Part shown: positions 28,759-41,144 of the stretch, in pieces
How the letters are laid out: each line of letters opens with the position of its first letter
Numbering within the stretch: position 1 is the first letter of the stretch
Notes under the pieces: generated by a model
The model's input: the letters and a program-made list of their open reading frames with translations, nothing else
What the model was told of the DNA's origin: nothing
Databases searched by the model: none
Position numbers and translations under genes: made by a program
Assembly: GCF_015353075.1 (NCBI RefSeq)
Contig: NZ_CP064187.1
Span: 1 to 64,000, forward strand
Length of the DNA stretch: 64,000 nucleotides
From: Rhizobium sp. 007
GTDB lineage: Bacteria; Pseudomonadota; Alphaproteobacteria; Rhizobiales; Rhizobiaceae
Direction of reading: 5' to 3'

Positions 28759-29823
28759 CTAGTAGAGGAATCCGATGATGTCACGGACATCCTTCATGGT
28801 CGCTTCGGCGCGCGCCCGGGCACGCTCGCCGCCGTTGCGGAGGATTGCGTCGATATGGCTCGTATCGTCCATCAGACGGCGCATTTCGCCGGTGATCGGC
28901 GAGAGTACCTGAACGGCGAGATCGACCAGCGCCGGCTTGAAGACGGAAAACTGCTGGCCGCCGAATTCGGCAAGCACCTCAGTCTTCGTCTTGTCGGCAA
29001 GGGCCGCATAGATGCCGACGAGATTGTCGGCTTCGGGGCGGCCCTTCAGGCCCTCGACCTCGCTCGGCAAGCCGTCCGGATCGGTCTTCGCCTTGCGGAT
29101 CTTCTTCGAGATGGCTTCCTCGTCGTCCAGCAGATTGATGCGCGAGAGATCGGACGGATCGGATTTCGACATCTTCTTCGTGCCGTCGCGTAGCGACATC
29201 ACGCGCGGAGCAGGGCCTTCGATCAACGGTTCGACCATCGGAAAATAGGCGTGCACCGGCTCGTCGCCGACGGCAATGTCGATGCCGCGGCCGGCACGGC
29301 GAATGTGGTCCTGATAATCAAGGTTGAACTTCATCGCGATATCGCGGGCGAGTTCAAGATGCTGTTTCTGGTCGTCACCGACCGGAACATGCGTGCCGCG
29401 ATAGACGAGGATGTCGGCCGCCATCAGGCTCGGATAGGCAAGCAGGCCGAGGGAAGCATTTTCGCGGTCCTTGCCGGCCTTGTCCTTGAACTGCGTCATG
29501 CGGTTCATCCAGCCGATGCGGGCGACGCAATTGAAGATCCAGGCGAGCTCGGCATGCTGCGGCACGGCAGACTGGTTGAAGACGATATGCTTTTCCGGAT
29601 CGATGCCCGAGGCGATGAAGGCTGCGGCGATTGAGCGGATCTGGCCCGGCAGGTCGTCGTGCACGAGCTGCGCTGTGAGGGAGTGCAGGTCGACGACGCA
29701 ATAGATGCAGTCGTTGCCTTCCTGCAGCGCCACGAACTTGCGGATCGCGCCGAGATAGTTGCCGAGATGGAGATTGCCGGTTGGCTGAACGCCAGAAAAT
29801 ACGAGCTTTTTGAATTCGGTCAC
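28759..29823 (-). CDS. trpS: Tryptophanyl-tRNA synthetase
   Basis: A class I aminoacyl-tRNA synthetase of 354 residues. The HIGH-type motif appears as [10 protein letters not shown] (about residues 16-25) and KMSKS as [10 protein letters not shown] (about 205). The start is a GTG at 29823, with GAGGA upstream and the peptide beginning (M)[18 protein letters not shown] codons further up add no family sequence. In related genomes trpS lies next to murJ; here two extra genes intervene. Confidence 0.96.
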   Translation of the reverse strand: MTEFKKLVFSGVQPTGNLHLGNYLGAIRKFVALQEGNDCIYCVVDLHSLTAQLVHDDLPGQIRSIAAAFIASGIDPEKHIVFNQSAVPQHAELAWIFNCVARIGWMNRMTQFKDKAGKDRENASLGLLAYPSLMAADILVYRGTHVPVGDDQKQHLELARDIAMKFNLDYQDHIRRAGRGIDIAVGDEPVHAYFPMVEPLIEGPAPRVMSLRDGTKKMSKSDPSDLSRINLLDDEEAISKKIRKAKTDPDGLPSEVEGLKGRPEADNLVGIYAALADKTKTEVLAEFGGQQFSVFKPALVDLAVQVLSPITGEMRRLMDDTSHIDAILRNGGERARARAEATMKDVRDIIGFLY

Positions 29824-29912
29824 GTAGTCCTCGATTAGGCTGGTGGAGGGCCCCAGGGCACAGTCGCCCATGTTGCTAACGCGGCGGCTTATGCACGCGC
29901 TCCGTGCTGCAA

Positions 29913-30317
29913 TCAAGGGGCGGTCGGTGCGGCATGCCGGATCAGGTCGAAAGTATTGCCGTAAGGATCCGAAAATACGGCCACGGTGCCGTAAATCTCA
30001 TGCCGGGGCTGTTCCAAAAAGCGCACGCCCCTGGCCAGCATGGCGGCATGATCTCGCGCAAAATCATCGGTCTTCAAAAAGAACCCGACGCGACCGCCGG
30101 TTTGGTTTCCGATCGCCGCTTTCTGTGTCTCGTTGACTGCTTTGGCAAGGAGGAACGCCGCTCCATCCCCTCCCTTCGGTTTGACCACCAGCCAGCGCTT
30201 GCCTTCCGGCTGCACTTCGTCCTGCAGGCAGTCGAAGCCAAGCGCTCCGCAATAGAAGGCTTTTGCACGATCATAATCGTCGACGACGAGAGTGACCAGG
30301 AAGAGGGATTGGGACAT
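29913..30317 (-). CDS. VOC-family (glyoxalase-like) protein
   Basis: A 134-residue single VOC domain: [23 protein letters not shown] near the N-terminus (about 5-27) and a C-terminal [15 protein letters not shown] (about 113). Such proteins are often metal-binding lyases or resistance factors; the substrate is unknown. It lies between trpS and the M15-type peptidase gene, where many relatives have murJ directly next to trpS, so it may be an accessory insertion. Confidence 0.82.
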   Translation of the reverse strand: MSQSLFLVTLVVDDYDRAKAFYCGALGFDCLQDEVQPEGKRWLVVKPKGGDGAAFLLAKAVNETQKAAIGNQTGGRVGFFLKTDDFARDHAAMLARGVRFLEQPRHEIYGTVAVFSDPYGNTFDLIRHAAPTAP

Positions 30318-30699
30318 CTGCAAGCCTCCAGTTGCCGGGGTTTCTTAATCTGTCGCGGCGTCGTGGGCAGGTGCAAGCGCCGTCCGAAAGGATTGGCATC
30401 TTTTTATTGCCCCATTCTCAAGCGTTTAAAGGCCGCTATTTCGCATTATGGATGCGTTCTTAAGTTTCACAGCCCTTCTAATACATGTTTTGTTGCAAGG
30501 CCTTGTTTTTCATCGAAAGGTAGAGAGTATTTTATACTCAATTTGAGTTATACCTTTTATATAGAATCCAGCAATATGAGGATACTTCACTTTTCACGTA
30601 AGTATAAAATTTCACAAATTGGCCATTTTTTGAATGAACGTTCTCGGCGCCAATCCGAGCCGGGCGGAGACCCGCCGCGCTCTACCTGGAGGGGACGTC
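30318..30699. other. AT-rich non-coding spacer
   Basis: About 380 nt without a convincing gene, distinctly more AT-rich than the rest of the window, especially 30400-30640. It holds the overlapping palindromes at 30525-30548 and should carry promoters for the VOC gene (minus) and the M15 peptidase gene (plus). An open frame running through it lacks the codon bias of the neighbours. Confidence 0.55.
30525..30548. promoter_or_regulatory. Two overlapping palindromes, possible operator
   Basis: GAGTAT-TTT-ATACTC (30525-30539) and ACTCAA-T-TTGAGT (30536-30548) share ACTC. Either could form, but not both at once on one strand. The site lies about 150 nt before the exported peptidase gene. It contains TATACT, but no good -35 at normal distance was seen. 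Confidence 0.4.
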
Positions 30700-31125
30700 A
30701 TGCATACGATTTTATCACTCGTTCTTGCTGGCTTGTTCGCTTTGTCCTGTTACGCCGAAGCAGGCGCACAGAACGCTAAAAAACCCCCAGTAAGACTCCT
30801 TAAACACACCACGTCACAGCCCTATACGGTTCAGACCGTCAGCGTCAAAGTCGGCTGCTTCCCGCCGAAACTCAGAGCCATTCTCGCGCATATCGCCGCC
30901 AAGACCGGCCGAAGACCGATGGTCACGTCCGGTCTCCGGCATTCCGGACGTGCGCATTCTCAGCATCGCCATTGCAACGCAGCCGACATCCGCGTGCCGG
31001 GCTTATCGGAACGGACGATCGTCGCGGCAGCGCAGACGGCGCCGGGTATCGGCGGTATCGGGCGCTACTGCAACGGCATCGTCCACGTCGATATCGGGCC
31101 GAAGCGGCGCTGGCGCCATTGCTGA
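30700..31125 (+). CDS. Exported peptidase M15-like (DUF882/YcbK-type) protein
   Basis: A 141-residue secreted protein: a signal peptide (residues 1-22, ending AEAGAQ) and a small zinc peptidase domain. Metal ligands are visible in SGLRHSGRAHSQHRHCNAAD (about 81-100; the His and Asp pattern) and in the C-terminal VHVDIGPKRRW (about 128). M15 enzymes cut D-Ala peptide bonds in peptidoglycan; relatives may only bind it. ATG 30700 follows GGAGGGG. It is convergent with murJ, the lipid II flippase gene, but a shared role is speculative. Confidence 0.78.
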   Translation: MHTILSLVLAGLFALSCYAEAGAQNAKKPPVRLLKHTTSQPYTVQTVSVKVGCFPPKLRAILAHIAAKTGRRPMVTSGLRHSGRAHSQHRHCNAADIRVPGLSERTIVAAAQTAPGIGGIGRYCNGIVHVDIGPKRRWRHC

Positions 31126-31141
31126 TAACCAAGGCTGCGGT

Positions 31142-32722
31142 TCAGCCCTCGGTTTTGGGCGCAGGCTTCCGGTTGAGGTTTCGCCGGATCATGCCGAGGT
31201 CGGCGCCGCCGATCAAAAAGGCGGTCGCGAAATAGACGATCATCGAAATGGCGATCAAAAGGCCGAGCGTACCGACCTTGGTCGCCAGGTGGGCACTGGA
31301 AGCGAGCCAGGGTTCCCAGCGATGCTGCAGGAAGACGATGACGCCGCTCATCACGGATGCCGAAACAACGAGCAGAGCAGCCCGGCGGGCAAGCGTCCAC
31401 TCCCAGGCGAGATGGCCGCGGCGAAGCAGCGTTGCGAAAAGCAAAACCGTGCTGATCCAGCCGGCGGTTGCTTCAGCCACTGCAATGCCCGGTGCGCCAA
31501 GATACGGAAAAAGCGTCAGAGCCGTGGCGCAGTTGACGCCGACAGCAACGGCTGAAAAGCGCATCGGCGTCTTGGTATCCTCGCGGGCGTAAAAGCCCGG
31601 CTGCAGCGCCTTGATGAGCACGAAGGCCGGTAGGCCGATGCCGTAGATCGCGAGGATCGAGCCGACAAGTGCTGTGTTCTCCTGATCGAAGGCGCCACGT
31701 TCGTAAAGCACGCGGATGATCTCGTCAGCGAGGACCCAAAGGGCGAAGGCGGCGGGGATCGTCAGGAACAGCACGAATTCGATCGAGCGGTTCTGCAGGT
31801 TCCCGGCTTCGCGCAAGTTGCCACCCTTCAGTGCACGGGCAAGCTCCGGCAACAATACGACACCGACGGCAACGCCAACGACGCCGAGCGGCAGCTGGTA
31901 GATGCGATCCGCATATTGCAGGGCGGCGATCGCACCATCGCGGGACGAGGCGATCGCCTGGCCGATCAGCTGATTGATCTGTGTGATGCCGCCTGTGACA
32001 GCGGCGGGGACGGCGAGGATCAGCAGCCGTTTGACGTTCGGCGTCATTCGCGGGAAGCGAAAGCCAATGCTCATGCCTGCGTGGAGGACGCCGACATAGA
32101 CGACGGCGAGCTGCAGGATACCAGCGGCCAGCACGCCCCAGGAGAGATACCAGGCGGTCGCGAGCGGCTCGGCGCCAGAATAAAGCGCGTAGACGAGCGC
32201 ACCAATCATCACGACATTGAGGAAAATGGGCGCGACCGCTGCGGCAAAGAAGTGGTGGAGTGAATTCAGCATGCCGCTCATCATCGCCGTCAGCGACATG
32301 CACATGAGATAGGGGAACATCACTGCCGCCATGCGGATGGTGATCGAGAACTTATCCGGATCGTCGGCAAAGCCCGGCGCGATGATGAAGCGTACGAGCA
32401 GCGGCATGCAAAGTTCCATCACGATGGTGATGAGCAGCAGCACCGAAAAAAGCACTCCGAAAACCTCTTCGGAAAACCGCTTGGCTCCTTCCGTGCCGTT
32501 CGCTTCGATCTCCTTGGCGAAGAGTGGCACGAAGGCTGCGTTGAAGGCGCCTTCGGCAAACAGCCGACGGAAGAGGTTGGGAAAGCGGAAGGCCGCGTAG
32601 AAGACGTCAGCCATGGGGCCGGTGCCGAGGGCCGCCGCCATCAGCGTCTCGCGGGCAAAGCCGAAGATGCGGCTGCCGAGGGTTGCGCCGCCGACGGTGG
32701 CGAATTTCTTGACGAGGCTCAT
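31142..32722 (-). CDS. murJ: Lipid II flippase MurJ (MviN)
   Basis: MurJ flips lipid II across the inner membrane for peptidoglycan synthesis. The 526-residue protein has about 14 hydrophobic segments and the MurJ N-terminal signature ([35 protein letters not shown] at about residues 11-61), with the conserved arginines. ATG 32722 overlaps the glnD stop as ATGA. The glnD–murJ pair is conserved in rhizobia. Confidence 0.96.
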   Translation of the reverse strand: MSLVKKFATVGGATLGSRIFGFARETLMAAALGTGPMADVFYAAFRFPNLFRRLFAEGAFNAAFVPLFAKEIEANGTEGAKRFSEEVFGVLFSVLLLITIVMELCMPLLVRFIIAPGFADDPDKFSITIRMAAVMFPYLMCMSLTAMMSGMLNSLHHFFAAAVAPIFLNVVMIGALVYALYSGAEPLATAWYLSWGVLAAGILQLAVVYVGVLHAGMSIGFRFPRMTPNVKRLLILAVPAAVTGGITQINQLIGQAIASSRDGAIAALQYADRIYQLPLGVVGVAVGVVLLPELARALKGGNLREAGNLQNRSIEFVLFLTIPAAFALWVLADEIIRVLYERGAFDQENTALVGSILAIYGIGLPAFVLIKALQPGFYAREDTKTPMRFSAVAVGVNCATALTLFPYLGAPGIAVAEATAGWISTVLLFATLLRRGHLAWEWTLARRAALLVVSASVMSGVIVFLQHRWEPWLASSAHLATKVGTLGLLIAISMIVYFATAFLIGGADLGMIRRNLNRKPAPKTEG

Positions 32723-35616
32723 GCCGGAGGCCCGGCTTTCTTTTCGCCCGGCTGCGATGTCCGCGCGGAGGCGGCGGGCGCGATGATGCCGGACGGCATG
32801 CGCTCGCGAAGCTCATCTTCTTCGCCGGCCATCACCGCCTTCAGCCGGGCGGTGATATTGGCCCGCTTGGTGTCGCTGGAGATTTTCTGGCCAACGAGGT
32901 CTGTGACATAGAAGGTGTCTATCACCTTTTCGCCAAAGGTGGTGATGCGGGCTGACTGGATGTCGAGCGAAAGATCAGAAAGCATTGCGGTGATTTCCGA
33001 AAGCAGGCCGGTGCGGTCAAGGCATTCGACTTCGATGACTGTGAACTTGTTCGATAGGTTGTTGGTGATGTTGACCGACGGCGGAATGACGAAGGCCTTG
33101 CTCCTCTTGCGGTTCTTCGTACGCGTAGCAATGACTTCTGGCAGCCGCTTGCGGCCCGACAGTACGTCTTCGATCATGCGCCCGATCGTGCCGGCGCGGC
33201 GAAGCTCGTCCGCATCATCCTGGAATTCGCGGCTGACATGGATCGTATCCAGCGCGCGCCCGTCCGACGTCGTGAAGATCTGCGCATCGACAATGTTGGC
33301 TCCTGCTGCAGCACATGCACCGGCAATAACGGCGAGCAGGCGCGGGTGGTCTGGCGAGAGCACGGTGATTTCGGTGATCGCGTGGAAACTGTCCGTTCGC
33401 ACGGTTGTCGCGAGCGCCTGGCCGTTCTTGTCCGCCTGGCGGATGAAATCGGCGTGACGGACTTGGTCTTCCAGCGGCACGGAAAGCAGGTAAGGCTGGT
33501 AGTGCAGCTTGCTGTAGGTCTTGCGATCCTTCTGGCTCCAATCGGAAAGCGCGTTGAACAGCGCTTCGGCTGCGGAATTGGCGCGCTCCTTGCGTGACAC
33601 CTCCGAAAAGCCGCCGGCAAGCAGCAGTTCGGTCTCGTAATAGAGCGTCCTCAGCAGCTGCCCCTTCCAGCCGTTCCAGACGCCGGGGCCGACGGCGCGG
33701 ATGTCGCAGATCGTCAGGACCAGCAGCATCTTCAGGCGATCGAGCGATTGAACGCGATCGGCGAAGTCGGTGATCGTCTTGCGGTCGGTGAGATCGCGGG
33801 TCTGGGCAACCATGGACATCGTCAGATGCTCCTCTATCAGCCAGACGACGAGTTCCGTCTGCTTCTGCGACAGGCCGAAGCGGGAACAGAGCTTGCGGGC
33901 GACGCGGGCGCCGGCGATCGAATGGTCTTCCTGGCGGCCCTTGGCGATGTCGTGGAGAAGGACTGCGACATAAAGCGCCTCCCGATCTTCGATCCCCGGC
34001 ATCAGCTTGTTGGCGAGCGGATGCAGGTCGTCGGCCTTGCCCTTGTCGATTTCCGAGAGCACGTCGACGGTACGGATCAGATGCTCATCCACTGTATAGT
34101 GGTGGTACATGTTGAACTGCATCATCGCGACGATCTTGCCGAATTCCGGAATGAAGCGGCCAAGTACGCCTGCTTCGTTCATGCGGCGCAAAATGAGCGC
34201 CGGATCGCCCTTGGAGGTGAGGATCGACATGAAGAGGCGGTTCGCCTCGTCGTTTTCGCGCAGGTTGTTGTCGATGAGGTTGAGCGATCGGGTGACCCGC
34301 TTCAGAGCATCGGGATGGAACTCGAGGCCATTGATATCGGCAACGTGGAAGAGACGAATGATGCTGACGGGATCGTGCTTGAACACGTCCGGGCTGGCGA
34401 GCGCGATGCGGCCACGATCCTCCATGAATTCCGTGCTGCCGGCGATCTTGCGGCTGCGATGGGCAAAACGGCTGATCACCCCGGTGAGCCCCGGCGTCGA
34501 TTTTGCCTGCTGGTCTTCGAGAGCCGCGCAGAGGATGCGCGTCAGGTCGCCGACGTCCTTTGCCACCAGGAAATAGTGCTTCATGAAACGCTCGACGGCC
34601 GAAAGGCCGGGGCGCGAGTGATATCCGAGCGCTTCGGCAATCTCCCGCTGGATGTCGAAAGAAAGCCGTTCCTCCGCCTTGCCGGTCAGAAAGTGCATGT
34701 GGCAGCGCACCGCCCAGAGGAAATCGTCGGCCTTCTCGAATACGCGGTACTCATGCTTGGAGAGAACGCCGAGCGCTACGAGTTCCGCCGTGTCGCGGAC
34801 GTGATAGTAGTATTTCGAGATCCAGAAGAGCGTGTGCAGATCGCGGAGCCCGCCCTTGCCCTCCTTGACGTTGGGTTCGACGAGGTAGCGTGTGTCGCCT
34901 GCCTTGCGGTGGCGTTCATCGCGTTCGGCAAGTTTGGCGGCAATAAATTCCGGTCCTGTGCCGGTCACGATCTCCTTGTCGAAGCGGGTCTCAAGCTCCG
35001 TTGCAAGCGCTTTCAGGCCGCAGATGTAGCGCATCTCGAGGATCGCCGTGCGGATCGTCATGTCTGACCTGGAGAGCGCCATGCACTCCTCGATGGTCCT
35101 TGTCGCGTGGCCGACCTTGAAGCCCATATCCCAAAGGACATAGAGCATGAACTCGACAGCCTTGTGCGTCTCCTCTGCCGGTCTTGGCTGAAAGAGGAAG
35201 AGCAGGTCGATATCGGAGCCCGGCGCAAGTGTATCGCGGCCGTAGCCGCCGACCGCCGTCACGGCGAACTTGTCCTTCTGCTGCGGGAACATATGTGCGC
35301 TGACGAACTCGTAGAGTACCGTGATGATCTGGTCCTGCAGCCAGGAGATGCGCCGGGCGCAGCCCAGTCCGCTGCCATCGGCAGATAGAAGCTCGCAGGC
35401 CCTTTGGCGCCCGTCGCTGCTTGCCTTTTTGAGCATGGCAAGCAGATCGGAGCGCATGACGTCCGGCCGGGTCTTGTTGGCTTCGGCAACGGCGTCGCAG
35501 GACCTTTGCAACAGGGCCGTGTCGAGAATTTCCGAGAAATCGATGTCACTCATCGTCGCCATGCGCGGAGCGGCTTCCTGTTCGCGCGGTGCAACCGCGT
35601 CTCGTTTCGTCTGCAT
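32719..35616 (-). CDS. glnD: Bifunctional PII uridylyltransferase/uridylyl-removing enzyme GlnD
   Basis: GlnD senses glutamine and sets the uridylylation of PII proteins, controlling nitrogen metabolism. The 965-residue protein has a nucleotidyltransferase domain with [18 protein letters not shown] (about residues 117-134), an HD domain ([14 protein letters not shown], about 535) and two C-terminal ACT domains (starting near 740 and 850). It has a slightly extended N-terminus. It follows a small unknown gene after mutS with a 111-nt gap, and overlaps murJ by ATGA. Confidence 0.97.
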   Translation of the reverse strand: MQTKRDAVAPREQEAAPRMATMSDIDFSEILDTALLQRSCDAVAEANKTRPDVMRSDLLAMLKKASSDGRQRACELLSADGSGLGCARRISWLQDQIITVLYEFVSAHMFPQQKDKFAVTAVGGYGRDTLAPGSDIDLLFLFQPRPAEETHKAVEFMLYVLWDMGFKVGHATRTIEECMALSRSDMTIRTAILEMRYICGLKALATELETRFDKEIVTGTGPEFIAAKLAERDERHRKAGDTRYLVEPNVKEGKGGLRDLHTLFWISKYYYHVRDTAELVALGVLSKHEYRVFEKADDFLWAVRCHMHFLTGKAEERLSFDIQREIAEALGYHSRPGLSAVERFMKHYFLVAKDVGDLTRILCAALEDQQAKSTPGLTGVISRFAHRSRKIAGSTEFMEDRGRIALASPDVFKHDPVSIIRLFHVADINGLEFHPDALKRVTRSLNLIDNNLRENDEANRLFMSILTSKGDPALILRRMNEAGVLGRFIPEFGKIVAMMQFNMYHHYTVDEHLIRTVDVLSEIDKGKADDLHPLANKLMPGIEDREALYVAVLLHDIAKGRQEDHSIAGARVARKLCSRFGLSQKQTELVVWLIEEHLTMSMVAQTRDLTDRKTITDFADRVQSLDRLKMLLVLTICDIRAVGPGVWNGWKGQLLRTLYYETELLLAGGFSEVSRKERANSAAEALFNALSDWSQKDRKTYSKLHYQPYLLSVPLEDQVRHADFIRQADKNGQALATTVRTDSFHAITEITVLSPDHPRLLAVIAGACAAAGANIVDAQIFTTSDGRALDTIHVSREFQDDADELRRAGTIGRMIEDVLSGRKRLPEVIATRTKNRKRSKAFVIPPSVNITNNLSNKFTVIEVECLDRTGLLSEITAMLSDLSLDIQSARITTFGEKVIDTFYVTDLVGQKISSDTKRANITARLKAVMAGEEDELRERMPSGIIAPAASARTSQPGEKKAGPPA

Positions 35617-35727
35617 GCGCTATAGCCTCTTTACCCCGCGTTTGACACGGGCCTTCATACTGCAAGAACCCTTAATTTTGGCGAAAAGGTGGTTGCCTTC
35701 CACTTGCGGAGGCGAAGACGAACAGCT

Positions 35728-36003
35728 TCAAGCCGCGCCTTGCATATTCACCGAATAAAGGACCTTGCGCGCCTCGCTGGTAATCTCCTCCAGCGTCGGC
35801 CTGTCGCATTCGCGATAGCCCGCTTTGGCAATGGCCGAAGCAAGGTCGCAGATGATGGCGCAGGATTGAGTGATTTCGAGCAGGCCGACTGGCGAGTTCC
35901 AGCTGCGCGCATTACCGTGCTCGTCGGCGTTACGCAGCGCTTCGAGCACGGTGAAGATATCGGCGAGGCGCTGTGTTTCACGGATAAGGCTGCGCATGAA
36001 CAT
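35728..36003 (-). CDS. Small conserved-looking protein of unknown function
   Basis: A 91-residue product I do not recognise. Codon use is strongly GC-ending like its neighbours. ATG 36003 has AGGAAG 5 nt upstream, overlapping the end of mutS. The sequence is mixed alpha-helical with three cysteines and no signal or membrane segment. It lies 9 nt after mutS and is probably cotranscribed with it. No function is proposed. Confidence 0.65.
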   Translation of the reverse strand: MFMRSLIRETQRLADIFTVLEALRNADEHGNARSWNSPVGLLEITQSCAIICDLASAIAKAGYRECDRPTLEEITSEARKVLYSVNMQGAA

Positions 36004-36012
36004 TACCGCTTC

Positions 36013-38739
36013 CTACTTCAGCTGCTTCTTGAGACCGTAAAGTGCCTCGAGCGCCTCGCGCGGCGTCATGTCGTCGAGGCTCATTTCCTTCAACGCTTCC
36101 TCGATCTTGGACGGCCCGCGATTGGCATCCTCGCGCCGCACCGCGACCTGGAACAGCGGCAGATCGTCGATCAGTTGGCTTGCCGGATTCTTGCGGTCGG
36201 CATCTTCCAAGCGCGTCAGCACGTCGCGGGCGCGCGCGACGACAGACGCTGGCAGGCCGGCGAGCCTGGCCACCTGGATGCCATACGAACGGTCCGCCGC
36301 ACCCGGTCCCACTTCGTGCAGGAAGATGACGTCGCCGTCCCATTCCTTGACGCGCATGGTGGCGTTCGATAGCCGCGCAAGTTTTTCCGACAGCACCGTC
36401 AGTTCGTGGAAATGCGTGGCGAAGAGACCGCGGCATCGGTTTGCCTCATGCAGATGTTCCACGGCCGCCCAGGCAATCGATAGGCCGTCGAAGGTCGCAG
36501 TACCGCGGCCGATCTCATCGAGGATGACGAGAGAGCGGTCGGTCGCCTGGTTGAGGATCGCGGCTGTCTCGACCATCTCGACCATGAAGGTCGAGCGCCC
36601 CCGTGCCAGGTCGTCCGAGGCGCCGACGCGGGAAAAGAGGCGGTCGACGATGCCGATGTGAGCGGAGGTCGCGGATACGAAGGAGCCCATCTGCGCCAGG
36701 ATAGCGATTAACGCGTTCTGGCGCAGGAATGTCGACTTACCGCCCATATTCGGACCGGTCAGCAGCCAGATCGCCCCATCTTTGCCGTCCGCCACAGGCG
36801 AGAGATCGCAATTATTGGCAACGAACGGACCGGAGGACTGACGCCGCAGCGCCTGTTCGACAACGGGATGGCGCCCGCCTTCGATTGTGAACATCTTCGA
36901 GGCATCGACGAGCGGGCGGCAATAGGCCTGTTCCTCCGCCAAAAGTGCCAGGCCGGCAGCAACGTCGATGATGGCCAGCGCGCGGGCGCCGGCCTTGATC
37001 GCCTCGGCTTCAGCGACGACGGCGGCCGTCATCCGGTCGAAGGCTTCGAGCTCGATCTGCAACGCGCGGTCCGCCGCGTTTGCGATCCGGCTTTCCAGGT
37101 CGGCAAGCTCGGTCGTCGTAAAGCGCATGGCATTCGCCATCGTCTGGCGATGGATGAAGCGGGCTTTGGCCTCCGGCGCATCCGTCATCGGCCCGGCATT
37201 GCCGGCCGTCACTTCGATGAAATAGCCGAGGATATTGTTGTGCTTGATCTTCAGAGACTTGATGCCGGTCTCGTCGGCATATTGGAGCTGCAATCCGGCG
37301 ATCACCCGGCGCGACTGATCGCGAAGCGCGCGCACTTCATCAAGATCGGCATTGGCACCGTCCCGCAGGAAGCCCCCGTCGCGCTTCAACAGCGGCAGTT
37401 CGTCGGCGAGCATCTCCGCAAGCAGAGATTGGAGAGTTGTCGGTAAGGCCTGCAACCCGGAAAGGGCCGCATTGAGTTCTTCCGGCAAAAGCGCATTGCC
37501 GAGCAGCTTTGCAAGATCGGAAGCAGCGCCAAGTCCTTGCCGGATCGCCCAGAGATCGCGCGGGCCGCCGCGGTCGAGCGCAAGGCGGGAGAGTGCGCGT
37601 GGCATGTCCGGCACGTGCTTCAGCGCGTCGCGCAGGTCGCCGCAAAGCCTGGGCTCCTCGATCAGGAAGCCGATCGAATCCAGCCGCTCGTTGATGCGGG
37701 CAGGATCGGTCAGCGGTGACATCAGCCGTTCTGCGAGAAGGCGGGCTCCTCCACCGGTGACCGTCCGGTCGATTGCTTTCAGCAGTGAACCGTTGCGGTC
37801 GCCCGACAGCGTGCGGGCAAGCTCCAGATTGGCGCGGGTCGCGGGATCTATGAAGAGCGTCGAGGCGCCGCTCTCGCGCTCCGGTTTGCCAAGCGGCGGG
37901 CGTTCGGCGATCTGTGTCTTCTCGACATAGGCGACAGCCGCCGCCGCTGCCGCAAGCTCGGCGCGGGAGAAAGTGCCGAAGCCGTCGAGCGTCGAAACGC
38001 CGAAATAGCGCGCGATGCGGTTTTCTGCTGTCGCACTGTCGAAAAGCACGGAGGGCTGCGGCACGGCAGTGCGGCCGAGCACGTCGAAGACCAGCTTCAG
38101 CTCGGGATCGTGAAACATCGTATCCGGCAGGATCAGTTCGCGGGGATCGATGCGCAGGATGTCGGCAAGCAGCCGTGATGCCTCAGTTTCGGCCAGCCGG
38201 AAGACGCCGGTAGAGATATCGATCCAGGCCAGCGCCATCAGCGGTTCGGACGCGCCTCGAATCCGGGTAAGCGCCATCAGATAGTTCGATTCAGAGGGTG
38301 ATAGCAGCTTTTCTTCGGTGATGGTTCCCGGCGTGACAAGACGGATGACGTCGCGTTTGACGACGGATTTCGAGCCCCGCTTCCTCGCCTCCGCCGGGTC
38401 TTCCACCTGTTCGCAGACGGCGACACGGAAGCCCAGTCCAATCAGCTTCTGCAGGTAATCGTCTGCGGCATGCACGGGAACGCCGCACATCGGGATATCT
38501 TGCCCCATGTGCTGACCGCGCTTCGTGAGAGTAATGCCGAGCGCACGCGAGGCTTCCAGGGCGTCTTCGAAGAACAATTCGTAGAAATCGCCCATACGAT
38601 AGAAGAGCAGCGAGTCGGGGTTGTTCGCCTTGATCTCGATGAATTGCTCCATCATCGGCGTGGCCGAGGCACGGCTTTCCTCCGTGGATAGCTCGGCAGC
38701 CGAAAAGGCTTCGTTCCTGGCGTCTATTCGTTGGTTCAC
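36013..38739 (-). CDS. mutS: DNA mismatch repair protein MutS
   Basis: MutS recognises mismatches and starts repair. The protein has about 908 residues. The mismatch-binding Phe is in [17 protein letters not shown] (about residues 44-60), and the ATPase has Walker [15 protein letters not shown] (about 670) and the [14 protein letters not shown] motif (about 750). The start is uncertain: GTG 38739 gives about 30 residues before the conserved MMEQFIEI, but has no good ribosome binding site, and an ATG exists at that MMEQ. The open frame extends to 38919 but would overlap the divergent malic enzyme gene. Confidence 0.95.
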   Translation of the reverse strand: MNQRIDARNEAFSAAELSTEESRASATPMMEQFIEIKANNPDSLLFYRMGDFYELFFEDALEASRALGITLTKRGQHMGQDIPMCGVPVHAADDYLQKLIGLGFRVAVCEQVEDPAEARKRGSKSVVKRDVIRLVTPGTITEEKLLSPSESNYLMALTRIRGASEPLMALAWIDISTGVFRLAETEASRLLADILRIDPRELILPDTMFHDPELKLVFDVLGRTAVPQPSVLFDSATAENRIARYFGVSTLDGFGTFSRAELAAAAAAVAYVEKTQIAERPPLGKPERESGASTLFIDPATRANLELARTLSGDRNGSLLKAIDRTVTGGGARLLAERLMSPLTDPARINERLDSIGFLIEEPRLCGDLRDALKHVPDMPRALSRLALDRGGPRDLWAIRQGLGAASDLAKLLGNALLPEELNAALSGLQALPTTLQSLLAEMLADELPLLKRDGGFLRDGANADLDEVRALRDQSRRVIAGLQLQYADETGIKSLKIKHNNILGYFIEVTAGNAGPMTDAPEAKARFIHRQTMANAMRFTTTELADLESRIANAADRALQIELEAFDRMTAAVVAEAEAIKAGARALAIIDVAAGLALLAEEQAYCRPLVDASKMFTIEGGRHPVVEQALRRQSSGPFVANNCDLSPVADGKDGAIWLLTGPNMGGKSTFLRQNALIAILAQMGSFVSATSAHIGIVDRLFSRVGASDDLARGRSTFMVEMVETAAILNQATDRSLVILDEIGRGTATFDGLSIAWAAVEHLHEANRCRGLFATHFHELTVLSEKLARLSNATMRVKEWDGDVIFLHEVGPGAADRSYGIQVARLAGLPASVVARARDVLTRLEDADRKNPASQLIDDLPLFQVAVRREDANRGPSKIEEALKEMSLDDMTPREALEALYGLKKQLK

Positions 38740-38850
38740 GGAGGTGCAATTTTCCAAAAAAACAGGTGCCAACCCTAGCCGCCCGCCGCTATAGATGACA
38801 ACCGCCATTGAGGAAGAGCAAGGCGTCACCCACAGGACGTTGGAGGAAGA

Positions 38851-41133
38851 ATGCCCGATATCGAAAAGAAGCCGCAGCCGGTGACGTCCGTTACCGACAA
38901 TGAAGCGCTCGAGTTTCATGCCATGGGGCGGCCCGGGAAGCTGGAAATCAACCCGACGAAACCGATGGCGACGCAGCGTGATCTGTCGCTGGCCTATTCG
39001 CCGGGCGTCGCGGTGCCGGTAAAGGCGATCGCCGCCGATCCGGGCACTGCCTACGACTACACAACGCGCGGCAATATGGTGGCTGTCATCTCCAACGGCA
39101 CAGCAATTTTGGGCCTAGGCAATCTCGGCGCCTTGGCATCCAAGCCGGTGATGGAAGGCAAATCCGTCCTTTTCAAGCGCTTTGCCGATGTCGATTCCAT
39201 CGACCTCGAGGTCGACACGGAAAATGTCGACGAGTTCATTAACTGTGTGCGTTTCCTTGGCCCGTCTTTCGGCGGCATCAATCTGGAGGACATCAAAGCG
39301 CCAGACTGCTTCATCATCGAGCAGCGTCTGCGCGAGCTGATGGATATTCCGGTCTTTCACGACGACCAGCACGGCACGGCGATTATTGCAACGGCCGGCC
39401 TCATCAATGCCTTGGAGCTGACGGGACGTGACCTGAAGACGACGAAACTCGTCTGCAACGGCGCAGGAGCTGCCGCAATCGCCTGTGTCGAGCTCATCAA
39501 GTCGATGGGTTTTGCGCCTGATAACATCACCCTTGTCGACACCAAGGGCGTAATCTATCAGGGCCGCACCGAGGGCATGAACCAGTGGAAATCGGCACAC
39601 GCGGTAAAGACAAAGACCCGCACGCTGGCAGATGCGATGAAGGGTGCCGACGTCGTGTTCGGTCTGTCGCAGAAGGGTGCCTTTTCGGAGGAGATGATTC
39701 GTTCGATGGCCGACCGGCCGATCATCTTTGCGATGGCAAACCCCGATCCGGAAATCACGCCGGAGGAAGTCGCGCGCATCCGCGATGATGCCATTATGGC
39801 GACAGGGCGATCGGACTACCCGAACCAGGTGAATAACGTTCTCGGCTTTCCCTATATCTTCCGCGGCGCGCTCGACGTGCGGGCAACCACGATCAACGAT
39901 GCGATGAAGATCGCCGCCGTCAAGGCGCTTGCCAATCTGGCCCGCGAGGATGTACCCGATGACGTCGTTGCCGCTTATCAGGGCAACCGCCCGCGCTTTG
40001 GCGCGCAATATATCATTCCTGTGCCCTTCGATCCGCGCCTCATTTCGGCAATCCCGGCTGCCGTGGCGCAGGCTGCGATCGAAACTGGCGTTGCCCGCAA
40101 GGTAATCACCGACATGGACGGCTATCGCCGCGAGCTATCGGCAAGGCGTGATCCGATCGCTTCGACCCTTGCGAGCCTCTACGAGCGGGTTCGCCGCCGT
40201 CCGAAACGGATGGTTTTTGCCGAGGCGGAAGAAGAGCAGGTCATGCGCGCGGCGATGTCCTACGCCAACCAGCAGCTCGGCACGGCAATCCTTCTCGGCC
40301 GCGAAGATCTGATCAGGGCGACGGCGGAGCGGGCAGGGATCGACCTCAACCGGCCGGGACTCGAGATCGTCAATGCACGCATCTCGACCCGCATTGAGGC
40401 TTACACCGACTACCTCTATGCCCGGCTGCAGCGGAAAGGCTATCTGCACCGCGATGCACAGCGCCTGATCCACAACGATCGTAATCATTTCGCCGCGACG
40501 ATGGTGGCGCTTGGCGATGCAGATGGCATGGTGACCGGCATCACGCGCAATTATTCGACGGCGCTGGAGGACGTGCGGCGCTGCATCGACGAGAAGCCGG
40601 GCCACCGTGTCATCGGCGTGTCGCTGGTGATTGTCCGCGGCCGCGCGGTCTTTGTCGCAGATACCGCGGTTCACGATATGCCTACCGCCGAGGAGCTGGC
40701 CGATATCGCCGAAGAAGCGGCAGGCCTTGCGCGCCGCATGGGCTATCAGCCGCGCGTTGCGCTGCTCGCCTATTCCACCTTCGGTCATCCTTCGGGCGAA
40801 CGTTCCGAGCGTGTGCGCGAAGCCGTGAAGATCCTCGACAAGCGCCGCGTCGATTTCGAGTATGATGGCGAAATGGCAGCCGACGTGGCGCTGAACCGAA
40901 AGGTGATGGAGCAGTACCCGTTCTGCCGCTTGTCGGCTCCCGCCAACGTGCTGGTCATGCCGGCCTTCCACTCCGCTTCGATCTCGACGAAAATGCTGCA
41001 GGAACTCGGCGGCTCGACGGTCATCGGCCCGATCCTTGTCGGCCTGGACAAAGCCGTTCAGATTACCTCGATGGGCGCCAAGGACTCCGACATCGTCAAC
41101 ATGGCGGCGATCGCGGCTTATTCGGCGGGGTAG
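38851..41133 (+). CDS. maeB: NADP-dependent malic enzyme with phosphotransacetylase-like domain (Tme/MaeB)
   Basis: It converts malate to pyruvate and CO2 with NADP reduction. The 760-residue protein has an N-terminal malic enzyme domain ([10 protein letters not shown] about residues 169-178; nucleotide-binding [15 protein letters not shown] about 200-214) and a C-terminal phosphotransacetylase-like domain from about 435 that is usually regulatory, not catalytic. The position next to olsB matches the S. meliloti gene tme, the NADP form; the NAD form (dme) would be elsewhere. GGAGGAAG precedes ATG 38851. Confidence 0.94.
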   Translation: MPDIEKKPQPVTSVTDNEALEFHAMGRPGKLEINPTKPMATQRDLSLAYSPGVAVPVKAIAADPGTAYDYTTRGNMVAVISNGTAILGLGNLGALASKPVMEGKSVLFKRFADVDSIDLEVDTENVDEFINCVRFLGPSFGGINLEDIKAPDCFIIEQRLRELMDIPVFHDDQHGTAIIATAGLINALELTGRDLKTTKLVCNGAGAAAIACVELIKSMGFAPDNITLVDTKGVIYQGRTEGMNQWKSAHAVKTKTRTLADAMKGADVVFGLSQKGAFSEEMIRSMADRPIIFAMANPDPEITPEEVARIRDDAIMATGRSDYPNQVNNVLGFPYIFRGALDVRATTINDAMKIAAVKALANLAREDVPDDVVAAYQGNRPRFGAQYIIPVPFDPRLISAIPAAVAQAAIETGVARKVITDMDGYRRELSARRDPIASTLASLYERVRRRPKRMVFAEAEEEQVMRAAMSYANQQLGTAILLGREDLIRATAERAGIDLNRPGLEIVNARISTRIEAYTDYLYARLQRKGYLHRDAQRLIHNDRNHFAATMVALGDADGMVTGITRNYSTALEDVRRCIDEKPGHRVIGVSLVIVRGRAVFVADTAVHDMPTAEELADIAEEAAGLARRMGYQPRVALLAYSTFGHPSGERSERVREAVKILDKRRVDFEYDGEMAADVALNRKVMEQYPFCRLSAPANVLVMPAFHSASISTKMLQELGGSTVIGPILVGLDKAVQITSMGAKDSDIVNMAAIAAYSAG

Positions 41134-41144
41134 CAGTCAGGCGC

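Noticed and set aside
30340..30640. Coding continuation of the frame through the AT-rich spacer
   Set aside because: The open frame (about 29904-30779) lacks GC-ending codons, a ribosome binding site and any family signal, and overlaps the VOC gene on the other strand.
33748..35067. 439-codon plus-strand frame over glnD
   Set aside because: It lies wholly antisense to glnD, whose nucleotidyltransferase, HD and ACT domains are clear.
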